Source: Setaria digitata (lineage: Eukaryota; Nematoda; Chromadorea; Rhabditida; Setariidae). From it: a stretch of DNA of 64,000 bases. The position numbers were made by a program, and so were the translations under genes. The notes under the pieces are model-generated. The model was given only the letters and a program-made list of their open reading frames with translations. It ran no database searches and was not told the origin of the DNA. Each line of letters opens with the position of its first letter. The stretch's first letter is position 1. Positions 14,401 to 28,613 of this stretch are shown here, piece by piece. Where the stretch lies: positions 62,001-126,000 of the forward strand of contig RCAB01000117.1 of NCBI GenBank assembly GCA_003640385.1, given 5' to 3'.

Positions 14401-16323
14401 CGTTAAAGCAAAGAAGTTTGAAATTAAAGTTGCATAAGTTTCTAGAATGACTAACGGTGAACTGGAAGTATGGAGGATTTATGGATTGGAAGGGATCGGA
14501 AAGAATGAAAGGGGATGGAGAGTCAGTGGAAAAGGAAAAGGAAGAAACAGAAGAACGAGCATGCCCTAAATTCGTGGCACCTTACCTCGGCACCCGAAAA
14601 AGAAAATACATATATCCAGGAAACCACCTTTCGTCTTCCTTCTGGTTAGTATCTCTGAACGAAGACAAACTCCCGAAAGACAAGAGCAACGTTTCCATCG
14701 GGATTAATACTAGCTTCTTGCACACAGGAAGTCTCGAGCAACTTGCTTGTCGTCCCTTCTGAACGAAATTAACTGCGACTTTTGAAGAGCTTGTTTTAAA
14801 TGTTGAGGAGGAAAGGAAAAGAAGGAAATAACTGTCAATTGTAACTGATGAATTTATTAACTACGAACAAGGAGCACAGCAACGGGTACTTGAATTCTTC
14901 ATCAACCAACTACCACCACTCATGGCGAAATCCATCTCCTTACGCAATTCATAAAATGGGATTACGAAACAATGCAAGTGGATGATGATAAATCACTCAC
15001 TCCACTGGAGATATATTGAATTCTGATGGCCGGAATAGAACAAACAATACGAGGGTGTTCCTCTCTAATTGGAAGATGATTCTGTCACCAAGAACCAACA
15101 ACCAGCTTCAGATTCGTCCTGCCTCTACTCACTTCTCCATCAGGGAGACGTGATATTAGAAGGGACATGATGGATAATACGGAAGGTACACGCAATCCTC
15201 CGGGTACGCACCGAAATCACCGCCTTCATTCACCTACATCGAAACCAGCTTACGCATACACTGAACTGCCAAATCACCAAAAAAGAGAATGATATTCCAA
15301 TTCGTTTCTTAGCAAACACTTCCATCCTCTCTCAATTAGTTTAGCCCAGTATTCATCAGCGACGGAGCAAGTAATGGAACTTATAGAAGTAATTCAAAAT
15401 TCACAGTTTCTAAATTTCTTTTCTTTCATGAAAGTGATAAAATTATGTGGGCAAAGGATAAAAAAGGAAACTGCAATTATTTCTTTTTTCAATAGACTAA
15501 CATTTTTCAGTCACAGAGGATTCACCTGCTAAACACTAATTAGCATAATTCGGAAGTAAAGTAGAAAGACATCAGTGGTAGATGCAAATGGAAATACATT
15601 CCATGTTCTGTGACAGAAGAATCGAAACTGATCATGCTGTGACCCAAAACTGTCAGAGCATACGCGAGAGTGGAAAGATGGTGAGCTGTGTTACTTCGGA
15701 ATATCAAGTTGGAAATCACGAAAAGAAGTGAAATTTTTGGAAAGATTCAGGGCCGAGTAGATGAAAGAAGATTCAACTGCTCTGTCGATGAAAGGCCAGT
15801 GGGTAGCTCACTGACAGAGTGACAAATATATGGGCAGAATTAGGACATCGTTTCCTTTTCCTGATTTTTGAGAGAACATTTCTGGACACCTTATAAACGA
15901 CAGTTTTAATTGGGTCTCTTTCACCCAAAAAGACGTGTGAACTTTCTAAAAACTTTTATCCTGGAAAACTTTCAAAATCTTGATCTATATCCTTCTACTA
16001 CATTTTCCCCTTGTCCATCCTAAGCCTCCCGGAAAAGAGAATAACCTTCGAGATAACAAATGATAGGTCTATCTCCCGTATTTACTACAAGAATGAAAAT
16101 TTCAGGTGTTCTGCTAAAGGAAAAGCAAAACACTAAAAGATCCAACTGATCTGATCTGTGATGAAAATATCCTCAAAACCTAAGAAATAAATTGAAGAAA
16201 TGTAATTAGAATATCAAACCATCTGAAAGACGAAGTGAAACAGCTGTTACCTGACCTGAAGTAGCAATTATCAAAAAAAGTGAAATTGTAATTCGATCTT
16301 CATTTTGGAGGCAACGATTATTA

Positions 16324-16731
16324 ATGCACCATAGACAGTGTTCATCTGCAGTTCAACCAAACTTTCCCCACACGTCGATTCCTTTGAGAACCTTTAGAAA
16401 TCCAAGAAGCGTGGAATCAACATACTCTGCAAGAATTGCTGAATTTTGCTTAAGACTGATCTCATTCCCAATAGCTATGGTAGCTTTGGAAAAGAATTTT
16501 CTCTTCTTTCAAGTACTGAAAACAGAGTTAAAGTTGCCCGAAACTAAAGTGAGATATGAAAAGTTGACACTAGACTGTATGAGGTTAGCAGAATATGCTC
16601 TACAATGTAAAAACATTGAAGAAAATCATATCCATATTATTAATCGTCTGCATCTTTTTCCGGTTTCCGATGAAACCAGCAATAACTGCAGAGCTACTGT
16701 TAGCTGCGAAGTTTTTCTACACTTGAGATGA
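16324..16731 (+). other. Unassigned open reading frame, 135 codons
   Basis: This is the longest ATG-initiated open frame in the left part of the window. It has no signal peptide, no clear membrane segment and no motif I recognise. The second half (from about residue 60) has a helix-like alternation of charged and hydrophobic residues. A splice-acceptor-like TTCTTTCAAG occurs inside it at about 16501-16510, so only the second half might be an exon. A length of 135 codons is unusual by chance in AT-rich DNA but not decisive. Confidence 0.2.
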
Positions 16732-19700
16732 GGTCGTATATAAAATTAATGAAATATTTATCCAATTTCTCAAATAAAATTGTTAATTTCATCGGTTTCA
16801 CCGTCTGAGATGCAGCAAATATTCTACTATGATGTGAAGATTAGGCTAATGCAAAATAGTAACATAATGAGCACCAAAGAACCACGATAAACTGTCTAAG
16901 AGTACCGTATCTGACAGCTCTTAAATGTTTATTCATTGGCTGATAGGAAAGCAATCATCTGTGTGTGTGGAAGGGATAGAGAAGAGCAGTAGTTTCATAT
17001 GTCGAGAGTCGAGACTAGCTGGCGACGTCGGTGCTTTCCTCATCTGATAGGCAACATGTTTCAGAGCAATGAACAACTGATGTTTTTAAGCAACATCAAA
17101 GGAAAGCGGTAAATTTTTTAATCCTATTACAGCAATACTTCAAATGGTGAAAAGACGATAGCAGAAGCGGTTGGAACAATAAAACACAGAAAGAAACTAA
17201 CGAAGAAATGACACCGACTGTTGAAACTTCAAACAAACGCAACTTCCTTCTTTGTATTCACTTCCAGCCCTGAACAGTAGCAATAATCCAAATTCCTCAG
17301 TAGCATAACCTCTCCTCTTACAGTACTGCTCCCAACTAGGCTTCTACCATTCCTAATCTATAGAACTCAAGAGTTATTTAAAGAAGTGCTGAAAACCGAG
17401 TACGATTAGTGTCCTTCCACTGTGACCAACCTTTTAAACGGAAGACCTCAAAATTTTTCGAAATAAGTTATGTAAAGATTAGTTTTAATCACTTTATACC
17501 TTTGGAAAAGTACGCACTTCTGTGTTTTTAGGCCAGGAATTAAAAACAATTTGATGTTGCAATGAAAGCTCTGCAAGAAACATTCTATACAGTTTTGTTA
17601 TAACCAGAATGTTGCCAGTTAACAGCAGCTATCTCCAGGTAACAAATTTTCTATTAAAAAAACAAACGTTTGTTCGCGAGTGCAACGGATGGATTGATGT
17701 GAAGAATAATCAGTCAATAAAACCGCAAACATTTACTGTAAGGCCGTTAATTAGAATCCTGTCCCAACCAGTTTGTATAAACGACGAGAACTTCTGCAAC
17801 ATCTGCACACACCTACCAAGCACGTGGAATTAGATCTTTGATGTAAGCGTGACCTGATGGGTTCAACTGTCAACAATTTCTACTGAAATTACAAGTGAAA
17901 TCTGCTGCAGGTGGTTGAGAATACAGCAAAGAGAAATAAGTTACCAAAAACAACACCTGCTCTTCCAACAAATCAGCAGCTATTTTGAAGGTTAAGCAGA
18001 AAACCAATTGACCAAATGGTTATGCAAATTTCATTTGCCCTTCCGCGCAGATCTCTTGCGTTGTTACTGATTTCAGATTAATGAAACGGATGGATTTATA
18101 TGCATGAAATAGTTTCAGATCTAAAACTTCGTCACAAAGTGTAATAATCTTGGCAACTGACGATACACGTATGGAGGAGGAACGCGTTTATGTATATATA
18201 CATATATATATGTTCAAATATAAATTAATCTAGTGGATACCGCGTGAGTTTTTTCACGTTGTGTAAGAAAGTTTGTTAGTAAAGAAGTGAATCAGAAGAA
18301 TTATTTCTGAAGGAAAATTCATCGTAACAGCCCAATTGAAACTGACTAACGCCCCAGGGGTTATTTTTATCAGTGCAGTGTGCACTATTCTCCCTGGAGA
18401 GAATAGTCTTCATCCGGAATTGTTTCCTCTGATATGTGTCATTTCCAGTTGCCACAGAATCCACCAATGATTTTCTCGAAAAAACTAGGCAGGATTACTG
18501 GGCAATGATTTGGAAGTTTAGGATCCATTATTCATTTCTGCAATTTACAATCACGTATCTTTTGCACACCTTGCCATGCTTCTCACCTTTTAATACTCTA
18601 AAAATGACGAACAATGAATGCAACAAAGATTACTTTGATGCGCCACAACAATTTCATTAAAATTCACAAAAAGCAATCTCATCAATTAGATCACAAACAT
18701 CTTCCATGGCCACACGCACACACAATCATTGGAACACTATTGGAGTCACATTTAAATCAGCGTCAAATGAGCCATAAGGAACGTTAGGTACACAACAATG
18801 AAACGTGTTTCTCATTTTAAATGGTGTTTGAGTGGTTGGATAAATTTGTCCCTCAGACAGGGAATGAGCAACGAACGTTTGAAGATGTGTCGAAATTTAA
18901 ATTATTCAAAAGGGTTCATTTATGCATATTGCATAACCTCACCAGAAAATGCTAATGAGTGAGAACCTCTGAAGAACGATAATCTAGAGACAGAACAGGA
19001 AGTGTCACCCCTTGGTTATGTTAGCAGAATGGAATACTCCCTCACTTTTATCTTCATCCTAAACACACGTAAAGCAGACCTCAAATCTTTCTACTTACTC
19101 TTTCAAGTGCATTTCTGCAACATTTCTCAATCTAACTTATCCAATTAATTTAATAATATTATTTGAGACCACTAGGTTCTGCTAGGGTAAGTTACGTACT
19201 AATTACTAGTACTACTAGTAGTAACTCTCCCAGTTCTCTAATTTGAGCAAACTCTCGAGATATGTTTCATCTCACCCATGGTGTCTGTCGCGGACAACCA
19301 GTACACATACATAAATATATACGCACACACAGGCTAACAGAAAGTAGAGCAAAAGCATGGCTGTGTTTTTCTCATGGGGCGGAAAATTAACGATTCGAAA
19401 TAACTGAGTAGTGAGAGTAAGGACGACTACCACAGAATCAAGTTTAGAATTATTAGGTCACGCAAGTGTAAGCGAGGGAGGGCCCGTCAGTTAGAAAGAA
19501 GAAAAAAGTCACGACTAATTGAAGTGGCACACGCAAGTCAAGTGATGCTCATTTCATACCAGCAAGTCAGCTAGTCAAACAACGCATTTCACTTTTGTTA
19601 GTCCTTTCAGACGGCAGAAAGTGGAAGGCATCGTTTGTATTCGTTAAATCAGGCTGACATCCACATATATTAAAATTCAATTGCGACTTTGAAGACCACC

Positions 19701-19847
19701 TCAGTCTACCACGCAGTAATAGATGTTTCCGTGTTGTGGACGTGTGTTCCTTGAATAAAAGCCACTCAATTCTGTTCTATTCTACTTGAACCTAGTCATC
19801 AGTGAACAGAAACGAGAAAAAATGTGGAAAATCGATGAAATTTCAAA
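16732..19847. other. Region without a supported gene
   Basis: No identifiable gene is seen. It contains an AT-alternating tract near 18191-18212 and scattered short open frames without recognisable content. Confidence 0.5.
18191..18212. repeat. Alternating TA-rich tract
   Basis: Alternating TA dinucleotides with embedded GT and CA steps, self-complementary along most of its length. This is a low-complexity sequence. Confidence 0.75.
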
Positions 19848-21102
19848 ATGTCAATCAACTTCGGAAGAGTTCAGGAAGGGTGTGTGGATGTACTGAAACG
19901 TGTTGCAGTGCTGCAGGGAGAGAATGACGTTGCTGATGACGACGGTGAGTTGCCTAGTCGTCCGATACACTTATCAATCAGCCTGTTCTTTATCAGTAAG
20001 CCAATCTTTCTCACGCACACCATGCTTATGTATGTATGGGTGTATACGTAAAAGATCAGCTTCCGCATCTCGCACTCTGAAACCACGCTCTTCGAGACTG
20101 TTCTTCAGTTTCCTCCTTGTTGCCATCAGATGAACACTGTCCACTCCCTTCTGCACAGAATATTCCCAATGGCATCACGATCATGCCAAAATCAGACTTT
20201 TCTTTCACTGCGATCCTTCAGTCTCTTTAGTCTATTTTCTGCTTCTCCCTCTATTATTTCTCCATCGTAGAACACCTCACGTCATCATTACATATATCAG
20301 GCCGACCGCATCCTTTGGTCTCCGGTAGATTATTCTTACAGTGGCAGAGAGAGGATAAGAAGTGACCTACGTATACACTTTTAAACGTCAGCACAGTGCC
20401 CGAATCTGTCTGCAAGACTCATAAAGGCAAACAGTCTCACGGAAAGGAGTGCATTGTAGATCAGTAAGGGACTTGTCCTCCAGCTCAGATTACGGATCAG
20501 TAGTGAACTGAATTGAACGATCCGTATATTCTAGAAGGCATCCATGCCACACATATATGCAACTAGCAAACGTTCATTTAATCAACCTGACGGACGTAGT
20601 TGCAAGCAAACAGCCTCGCATGAACATAGTGACGGGAGATTTGGATGGACAAACGGATGATGCCGTGTCTCCGGCAGCTGCAATAGAAATGGCCAAGCAA
20701 TTGACCGACGTGAAAGGGTAAGAGAAGTGCTCAATGGCTTAGGGCATCGAATTCGAACCAATCCCATAAAATGAGCATATCTAATCGTCCAGTAAATGAG
20801 TGCTTTAAAGCACTTTGGGATAACACCGTAATAGAATGACTAGCTGAAGCCAATGGGCCATTGTTCCTGCTCCCTTAGCCTACTCAATAAACTATTCCAG
20901 TTTTCCCCACAAAGTGGTGGGTAACATCCGGATATCTCTGAGTCCGAAACGGATGCCGTTTCACCTCGGGACCATAGGAGGAGATGAGAGCCACCATGGA
21001 TCAATGATGGAGAACGAGCCAACCGCTTGGACCTCAGGAAGCCTTCACCCCATGCCTTTTCCTCTCCTCATGAGCTTTCTTCTGGCCATCCAATCAATCT
21101 GA
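19848..21102 (+). other. Possible three-exon relic, retroelement endonuclease-like
   Basis: Three open segments share compatible phase: 19848 to about 19945 (donor G|GTGAGT), about 20567-20720 (acceptor CAACTAG, donor GG|GTAAGA) and about 20900-21102 (acceptor TATTCCAG). The middle one contains NIVTGDLDGQTDD, which resembles the GD-L/F-N-G-x-x-G motif of endonucleases in non-LTR retrotransposons. The third begins with FPHK, also seen soon after that motif in such proteins. The rest cannot be aligned from memory. The minus strand is open across much of the same stretch. It may be a decayed retroelement, an unconserved gene, or chance. Confidence 0.2.
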
Positions 21103-23363
21103 TTCAAAAAAAATGCACCAAAAAAAACCTCTTGCTGGCATGATGCCCGACCCATCCACTGATGGAAATACAATTTATGGCCATGAGAACTGCAGGGAGC
21201 ACGTATTTCGGGAAGTTTAAGGGATACGAATAAATACATCACTGATAAAGGAAGTGAGAAGGAGAATGCCCGAATCTCGGGAGTAAAACGCTTCCCTAAA
21301 CGAAAAAGACCAGTCTCACATCTCTCAAATACCATGACCCTTTACTAACGTCCTCTGCCTATTTACTACTCCGTTTTAAGTTAACATTTCAATAATGTTT
21401 ACAAATTATTATCACATCATTTATACTACTTGAAGGTTCTCCAAAACTTTTGCCCTCTGCCATTTCATTATTTTTACTGATACTAACGACTGATGTTCAC
21501 CTTCCTGTCCTCCTCCCAACTACAACACATATTTCACGCCAGAACTCCTAACTTTAAACTTCAGCGAAAACTTGGTAAGCTGGAGGTTCTCGACTATTCA
21601 GTTCTCACTACTTCTGCACCTTTTGAAAACTCTTCAGACAATTACCAAACATTTCTTAGACGACCACTGAAATTATGTTGAATTTCCATATGCCATCAAA
21701 ATTTCCGAAAGTGATAAAAATCAGTGTAGCGCAGTGAATATCAGAAGAATCAGTGAGTGTAACTGACTGGAATAAAGTAAATAAAGGCTGCTGCATTAGA
21801 AGACGACAAATAAGAAAGCCTTACTGAACGGAAATCATCGCACCAATCTTAGTGTGTGCTTATCTAACAGACTTATCCAGATCGGTGTCCTAGTTTGCTT
21901 ATCACATAGGGATGATCTGCAAGCAATTCTTCAATAACTGGTTTACACAATCACACTGCACAAATACGACTCTCTGATCATCTAGACAGATCAGAAAACC
22001 CTGTTCAAAACGGTCACCCAGTGGACACCCATGACCACTGGCACCATCCTCACAAATAAATCACCTCACGTGGCGACATAGTGGCCAGCGAATACGCGTT
22101 AGTCGCTGATGTGTGTTAAACTGAAAAATTGACTGTTATCTTTTGAGCGAACGCCCCCTTGAAGTTAATTAGCACTTGGAAAAGCCAACTGCGAAGTAAA
22201 ACTTTTCCTAAACAAAAATCGAATTTCATTTCTTCCAGAATTCCGAGAGGAAAGAAATACTTTAAAATCTTTTTTCTTCCCCTATGTCATTTTATTGCCT
22301 GCCAAAAAAAGTTATTCTTTGCTGGAAAAGGAACGTCGGAAACATGAAAATGAGTAGTTTTGGGAGGGGTGGACGATCTGATGGGAGAACGTTTCGAAAA
22401 CGGTCGGTGCCGAAGGAGCTGGAAAGGCACGGGCGATCTGCACCGCGGCACCGGGAATAATTTGTAAAATTGTTTTTTATATCCCTGGGAAACTGTCGAC
22501 CATCCTTCCCTAAGCTAAAAAAATAAATTATAAAATAAAATGGTAGGATAGAACGACTCACACACACACATACAGACACACACACACACGTACATATACA
22601 CACACACACACACACATGTACACATACATACATAAAATTGGTCCTAAGGTAAAAAATTTATCGCCAATTAATGTGCCCGCCAGCAACCGTCCATGGAAAA
22701 ACGTTGGAAGAAATGAGAGTTCGTTCGTTCCGAGATGATTACTTCGTCTTCCGCTTTTAACTTCCAAACGTCTACGAGTCGCACCTGTGGGAGGAACAGA
22801 CCTGACACCCAACCAGTTCAGTTCCTCACGGCAATGATTTAGAATGAATGAAGTTGGATCTGTTCAGTGACCCAAGAGTTGCAACACTCTGAAAGATTGC
22901 TGTCTCAAACGGCTAGTTCAAAACGCTTCCAAGAACAAATTCACATGGTTATGCAATTGCTCCTTTTTATTTGTTAAAAATTTCATATCCGGTTATTTGA
23001 AAAATCCTCACACGAGAAAAGAAATAAAAATTAGTCATTCTGTAACCAAAGACTTATTTAAGCAATTATAATCTGGCGACCTTAATTAGTCCACGATGTT
23101 TTGAGAAAAGTAAACTTAATTAAAAGGCAAAGAAATATCTGTGCAGATGCTTAGCCGAAAGGCTTCTGTAATAAATGAAAATGAAAGAAAACATTTCTCG
23201 TACATAAAAAAACTTCGAACATCTTAAAAGAAGAGAAATCCTAACACGAATTTCCTGCTATAGACTGCCAACTTTAAACTCATCAGATGGAGATTCCGTG
23301 GTTTCCCCCCCCGTTATGCACCAGTGAGTGATAAATACCAAATGCAGAAATGAGAAATTGTGA
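21103..23363. other. Region without a supported gene
   Basis: No identifiable gene is seen. It includes the CA-type microsatellite at 22559-22633, whose repeats create spurious cysteine- and valine-rich frames on the minus strand. Confidence 0.5.
22559..22633. repeat. CA/TACA microsatellite
   Basis: About 75 bases of CA dinucleotides are interrupted by TACA, GACA and GTACA steps, ending in three ATACA-type units. This is a simple-sequence repeat. Confidence 0.9.
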
Positions 23364-23660
23364 ATGACACAACGGAAATCCTTGATACCTCAGAATTTAT
23401 CATCATTGGACCCGGTGCTGATTTCTCTCGTTTCTAACTATTATCGACCACTTAGCCTAGCAGTAGTAATTAACGAAGCAGCTTTTGGACAATACAGACT
23501 TGGCTGTGGTATGAGCCAACTGCGTCTTAGTTCTGCCTTTAGCACCAACGGAATGAACTTTTGGCACGTGGGTGTGCTTGAAGATCTCATATTCCGCAAT
23601 GCATCGGTCACTGGTTGCAGGCAGGAAGTGAACGACCAGTACAGAATTATGGGATTTTGA
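23364..23660 (+). other. Unassigned open frame, faintly reverse-transcriptase-like
   Basis: This is an ATG-initiated open frame of 98 codons. Around residues 26-37 it reads SNYYRPLSLAVV, reminiscent of the NYRPISL motif of non-LTR retrotransposon reverse transcriptases but with an extra Tyr. No catalytic YADD/FADD box follows. A 114-codon frame is open on the opposite strand over 23457-23801, so openness here is partly compositional. It may be a relic or chance. Confidence 0.15.
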
Positions 23661-23801
23661 AACAACTAGGAAGTAAATGATAAGAGTTTTGAATAAGACA
23701 GTTGGCAGCAAGAGCAGAGGATTGTTTTTAGACCCATAACAGCACGGAAAACTCACTGCCAAAAGGTCCTTCTGTCTTACAGCACAGATATGTAAGCTCA
23801 C

Positions 23802-25248
23802 CGAGCAACAAATGTCTTCTTGGATAGCTGGAGCACTAACAGAATGCCAATATCACAGCGCTATCACAACTGAAGCATTCGAAGATTGAGTCTAACTGAT
23901 ATCACAGTGTCCAGTCCCGAACTCCAAGCATTCACTACTGACAGTAGTAATTGTAATTACAGTGAATGGGAAGAAATGACAATAATAATGAGAGTAATGA
24001 CAACAATAACAGTAAGTAATGATAATGAGTGATACTGGAAGAAGTGACAAGAATGATAAAATGCTGTGATCGCTGCAGTGCTTACAAAACAATTACTTTC
24101 TCCGCAAGCCTTCCCTGAACATCCTAAAACAGCTGACTACCGAATGAGTCATCTTACCGCTTATAGAGAATTTTCTTCCGAACCGACAAAACATGCTTCT
24201 CTCCTGCTGCTAAAATTTTTTATTGTGAGGGGACTACCAATATTTGAAACCCTTTGTGCTTCTAGTTTAGATTAGACTACCTCTTATAGACATTAACATA
24301 GAGCACTAAATCAGAGTCCCTGTTGCTTCGTTAATTTTTGTATTGGAAGTTTTGCGGAGAGTGAATGAATCCCCGGAAATCTGCGGCCAAAGAATTCTTT
24401 CACCTTCTGATTCAACGTGTCTTTCAAACTTCAAGTAAGAATTTCAGCTTGGCGAAAATTCTGCACACACATTACATTTCATTTAATTCAATGTGCGTTG
24501 TAATAATAATTCTGTACACTTTAGTTGTAATTAACAATTCTGTAGACTCATACATCTTAAGTGAATCAAGATGAGATTCACGGATTCTAAAGGAATAAAG
24601 AATCCTCGGGTGTATATAATAGTTGTAAGAAATCATCAAGTTCCATTGGCGATTGAGTGACAATCGTAGGATGTGAATAGTCAGCTCTATCATAATCATT
24701 AAATAAATGGAAGTAATTTGCATTCATAGTAACAGTATAAGTCACCCTCTTCCCATATACTGACATTTAGTCCGAGCGCAAAATTTGAGATTAAGACCAT
24801 GTTTGAGAACATTTAATATGAGAGGTAATTAGTCAGGCCAAATTGGAGACCTCTTCGGAAGAGATAAATCAGTATTGAGAACATCAAACCACTTCCTTCA
24901 CTTCACCTCTTATTTTTAAATTTTGTAAAATTTGAAATTTCCAGAATAGATTGTACACTCCTAACGGCTGAAAGTAGCATGTTGCAGTGATATTTTGAAA
25001 AAAAAGGCAAACGAGTGGACCAGAAAAAGAGCAGGTGGCCGGTGACCTTCCAAACTAGTTCTTCAACAGCTGTCATAACATCTAATTTAATATATTTTTG
25101 AAATCATCAGCATCTTCAAACCTTTACTTACTCTTGTGGTTGAAGAATATCTCATGAACTACCTATTCCAGTAGAAGGTCAAATCAGACGCGCATATCAC
25201 CAAATATGACAAGTATTAGCTAACGTAAAGAAATATTCTACAGAATAC
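23802..25248. other. Region without a supported gene
   Basis: No identifiable gene is seen. A short frame at 24365-24434 reads RKSAAKEFFHLL before a GTAAGA donor-like site. It is described as a weak kleisin-like observation in the findings. Confidence 0.45.
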
Positions 25249-25493
25249 AACTAAAGAATTCGAGAGTAGCGGGGTTTGAATTCCTCATAGCTTTCTGCTT
25301 TTACAAACCCAATATTTTTTAATATATATACATGTATATATAGTGCAATAGTGCTTTTAGCACTGTCTAAAGGCCATTTTGATTAAATTTATATTCGGTA
25401 CTGGTAGAAAAGAAGTAATATTAAAAATATTGGGTTTGTAAAAGCAGAAAGCTATGAGGAAGACAAATCCCGCTACTCTCGAATTCTTTAGTT
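25249..25493. mobile_element. MITE-like foldback element with 75-bp inverted arms
   Basis: The left arm (25249-25324) and right arm (25419-25493) are reverse complements over about 75 bases, with only about three mismatches and one extra T. The arms begin AACTAAAGAATTCGAGAG. The roughly 95-bp centre is non-coding and starts with a self-complementary TATATACATGTATATATA stretch. No transposase frame is present, so a non-autonomous DNA element is the likeliest explanation. I see no convincing target-site duplication. The high arm identity suggests recent insertion or conversion between the arms. Confidence 0.75.
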
Positions 25494-28394
25494 TCTCGCA
25501 ATGTAGATAAATTTGCTGTAATTAATTAGCTCAACGAAATCAATCCTCTAAATTTTCGTGGGTCGGAAAGGGTTTGTTTTGAATTGTAGATTCACCAAAG
25601 CAGAAAATACTATGTTCCATTAGCTATGAGAATGTCAGCTAAATTATGTTCTCGTCAAAGCTGATACTGTCTTAAACAATGAATCTCAATCTCCCAATTT
25701 CTCCGCATACTTTGTATGAATTTTTACCAAATTTCTTTGCAATTAGGAAAAAAGAATCAGAAGTTTGCAGTGTTAATTCAAATGATTCAGCCTGGTTTTC
25801 TGCACTATAAGTTTGTCGCTTATTGTATTGGGGTCATGGTTATCTTGAAAATAAAGGTACCGTAATGATTGTTACTTACCATATCTATTAAAAAGATGTA
25901 ATGTTGTCCTTCTGAATCCGTTCTGAAAAGTGCTACTTTTCCTATTACACTTCTGTCATCAGATCTTCAACCAAGAAACCTGAATTATGAAAGCTTCTTA
26001 CATCTGCTTGTAATTCGTTCCCCTTCAGTTATTATTGGAATACGAAATTAACACCTAAATGAAACAATTTAACAAAGACAGTGGCATACAATGATTCCCA
26101 ATATACTTCTGGAGGTTTTGAAACAATGAAAATTATTCTCCTAACAGAGTTTATTTCCAACGAAACATTTTGCATTATCCATGGGATTTTTCTTATTGGA
26201 ATGTATTGAACTTCCTTCTTGATCATTTAATGATGATCCTTCCACCCATACCATTCTCAACGTTCGCGAACTACAGTAAGAAAATAAAGTAATGGCCAGC
26301 ATTAATAAGTTATGCTTTTATTACCTTGATTAAAACAGTACTAAGTTAGGCCGTAGTCTTGGATGGTGAAAAACAACCGCTCCAATCTGATGCGACTACT
26401 GATAACAGATTGGATCACCTAGCCCATCTGTTTAAAAAGTGTTCCATCACCGAAGCCTCTAATCTACAATCCTCCAAGCGATAATAATATAGGAAGGAGA
26501 AAATTCTAGGAGAATTTACATCTCTTAAAAATAGTAAGAAGATAGGAAATGTAAATTACTGGCGCCAGCCACCGCATAAGTTCTAGTTTGTAAAGTGAGG
26601 GTCATTTGATACTACAGAGCTGTCAGATGGAATCAAATGACTGAATCAACGGGTGATCTGTAGTAGGCCAATCACCGTCAGAGAATGATCAAATTGCATG
26701 TCTTGCTTTTCGAAAACAACGGTTGCTGTTATGCGATACGATAATATTGTTTGAAATCGACAGTTGCACTGAAACATACCTTGAAATGACTCTTCCCTCA
26801 GGAGCTACCCTAAATGATCATACTATATGAACGCTGCGACTGATCATTACATGGGAGACAATCATTTTACTATTAAACGTCCGTTTATCACTAACTCCAA
26901 TGAGACAATTATGTCAATGAGCTAACTTATATTTAACTAGCAGATTTGTGCCATGATTCATTATTATTTTACCTTGGACCCGAAACACTCAGTATTGTAA
27001 ATAAAGAGAAACCCCAGAGTAAGACAGAAGTGAACTTAATGTACTTCACTGGATCCACTTCGTACTGTCCTAGTCTAACTTGTTTAAAACATCAAGTAAT
27101 GGTAGCAGTAAAAGAAAACAACAACGATATCAGCGTAGGAGAATGACTTCTGAAAAGTAACAATGCGTCTGAAAAGTTGAACAAAGGACAGTCACATGAG
27201 ATATGACAAAACAACTGCAGTATCGAAATCTTGACAGCTAATGGCCTTTAATGCAATGATGATTTGTCTTGACATCTGCGAATTCACCAAAATAAAAAAA
27301 AACAATCTTAATTATCTCCAACACACACGCAATTATTATCATGAGCAAAATTTTAAATGTCTAAGACTAGACCGAAAGGAATTAACGTTTGGGGTTTACG
27401 GTATGAAGAAAGTGATCTGATACACCAAGACAATTACTGCAAGAAGCATCTTTTTAGAACAACGCCTTTATGCTAAATTTGTTTACCGGTACAACTAAAA
27501 GGTCAGGAAGATCATTCAGGGAGAGGGTGTGACAAGAAAATGAAAATACAGAGAGAGAGCAAGAGATACGGTGTTGGTCACTTCATCTTCTGACCTGAGC
27601 CATAAAAGCACTATATGTAAAACTATTGTTTGGCATTTCGTAGAGGTCACCAAATACAAGCTCTACTTTCTGGCAAAGCTGCTATTTTAAAAGTGAGATG
27701 AGAATGTCGTGGAGAACTCACATTTGAATCCTCCTCTAGTCACTACGATATTTAAATTTTACTCTTTCGTTCAAATTAAAATTATGCTGTTAGTCGATGC
27801 TTGAGATGAGTGGATACTTTCCCATCCGTATTACATCCTACCTGTACCGCTAACATGTAACTGATAAGAAGTCAGCTTGTGTTATTTTTGAACAGACAGA
27901 ATTACTTGAAGTGCCATCGCGATTTTTAGATCAAGATTTCAACTTTTAAATGTAGACATCTTGGTTTATTCCCGGATCTGATTGAAAGTTCCAAAGAGTC
28001 CACAGGCCTAGTCATATATTCCGGCACTATTCAACTTTTGGCAAAATGAGCTCCTGGCTAACTACGAAGTAGAAGAGGAGGTAAATCTCGTTGGTCTGTT
28101 TTCATCCTCCAGAAATTCTTAATTCTTCAACTATTTGGTTCGTAAAAACTTTCAGTCACTGTGTCCTCGTCCATTTAACCGATAATATAATCACTACATC
28201 AACTTATTGTAGCCTAGTGCGTGTGCAACATAAGTTGAACTTGAAGACACTACAGGACAAGGTGCAAACTGGCACCTACCGTATACGCACGGACACTCCT
28301 AGAGTACACAGACAAAAACGCACTATCTATAAAATGCTAATAAGTAAATCAATCTAAGTCCTGCTGTCTTCCCAGTATGTCCTGAGTATCATGG
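25494..28394. other. Region without a supported gene
   Basis: No identifiable gene is seen. Around 26598-26664 short inverted segments (TCATTTGAT with ATCAAATGA, CTACAGA with TCTGTAG) give an imperfect foldback. Otherwise nothing stands out. Confidence 0.5.
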
Positions 28395-28613
28395 ATGAGT
28401 GATACAGAAGGGATTGGTTGGCTCAATGCTGTCATTTCAGATGTAAAGAGTAATCCGAAGGATACAGCTCTTTCGATTCAAAACTGGCTAGTTTGGATTG
28501 GGAGAGCCATTCTGTCAAAGTCGTCACAACCCAAAGAAGACTGTAAATTTTCATATTTTTCCTCTCTAGATGAATACAACCAACTGATTACAAGACTGTT
28601 TTATATCATTTAA
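28395..28613 (+). other. Unassigned open reading frame, 72 codons
   Basis: An ATG-initiated frame begins MSDTEGIGWLNAVISDV and ends in LITRLFYII before a TAA. It has a plausible amphipathic pattern and several Trp residues but no domain I recognise. No convincing acceptor lies at its start. It could be chance or a fragment of an unconserved gene. Confidence 0.15.

Larger units (their letters stand above)
6401..16323. other. Region without a supported gene
   Basis: No identifiable gene, RNA gene or conserved domain is seen on either strand. Two clean hairpins (9569-9608 and 11404-11451) and a small one (10858-10882) are listed separately. Open frames up to about 100 codons occur, but several lack an ATG and none matches a family I know. 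Confidence 0.5.
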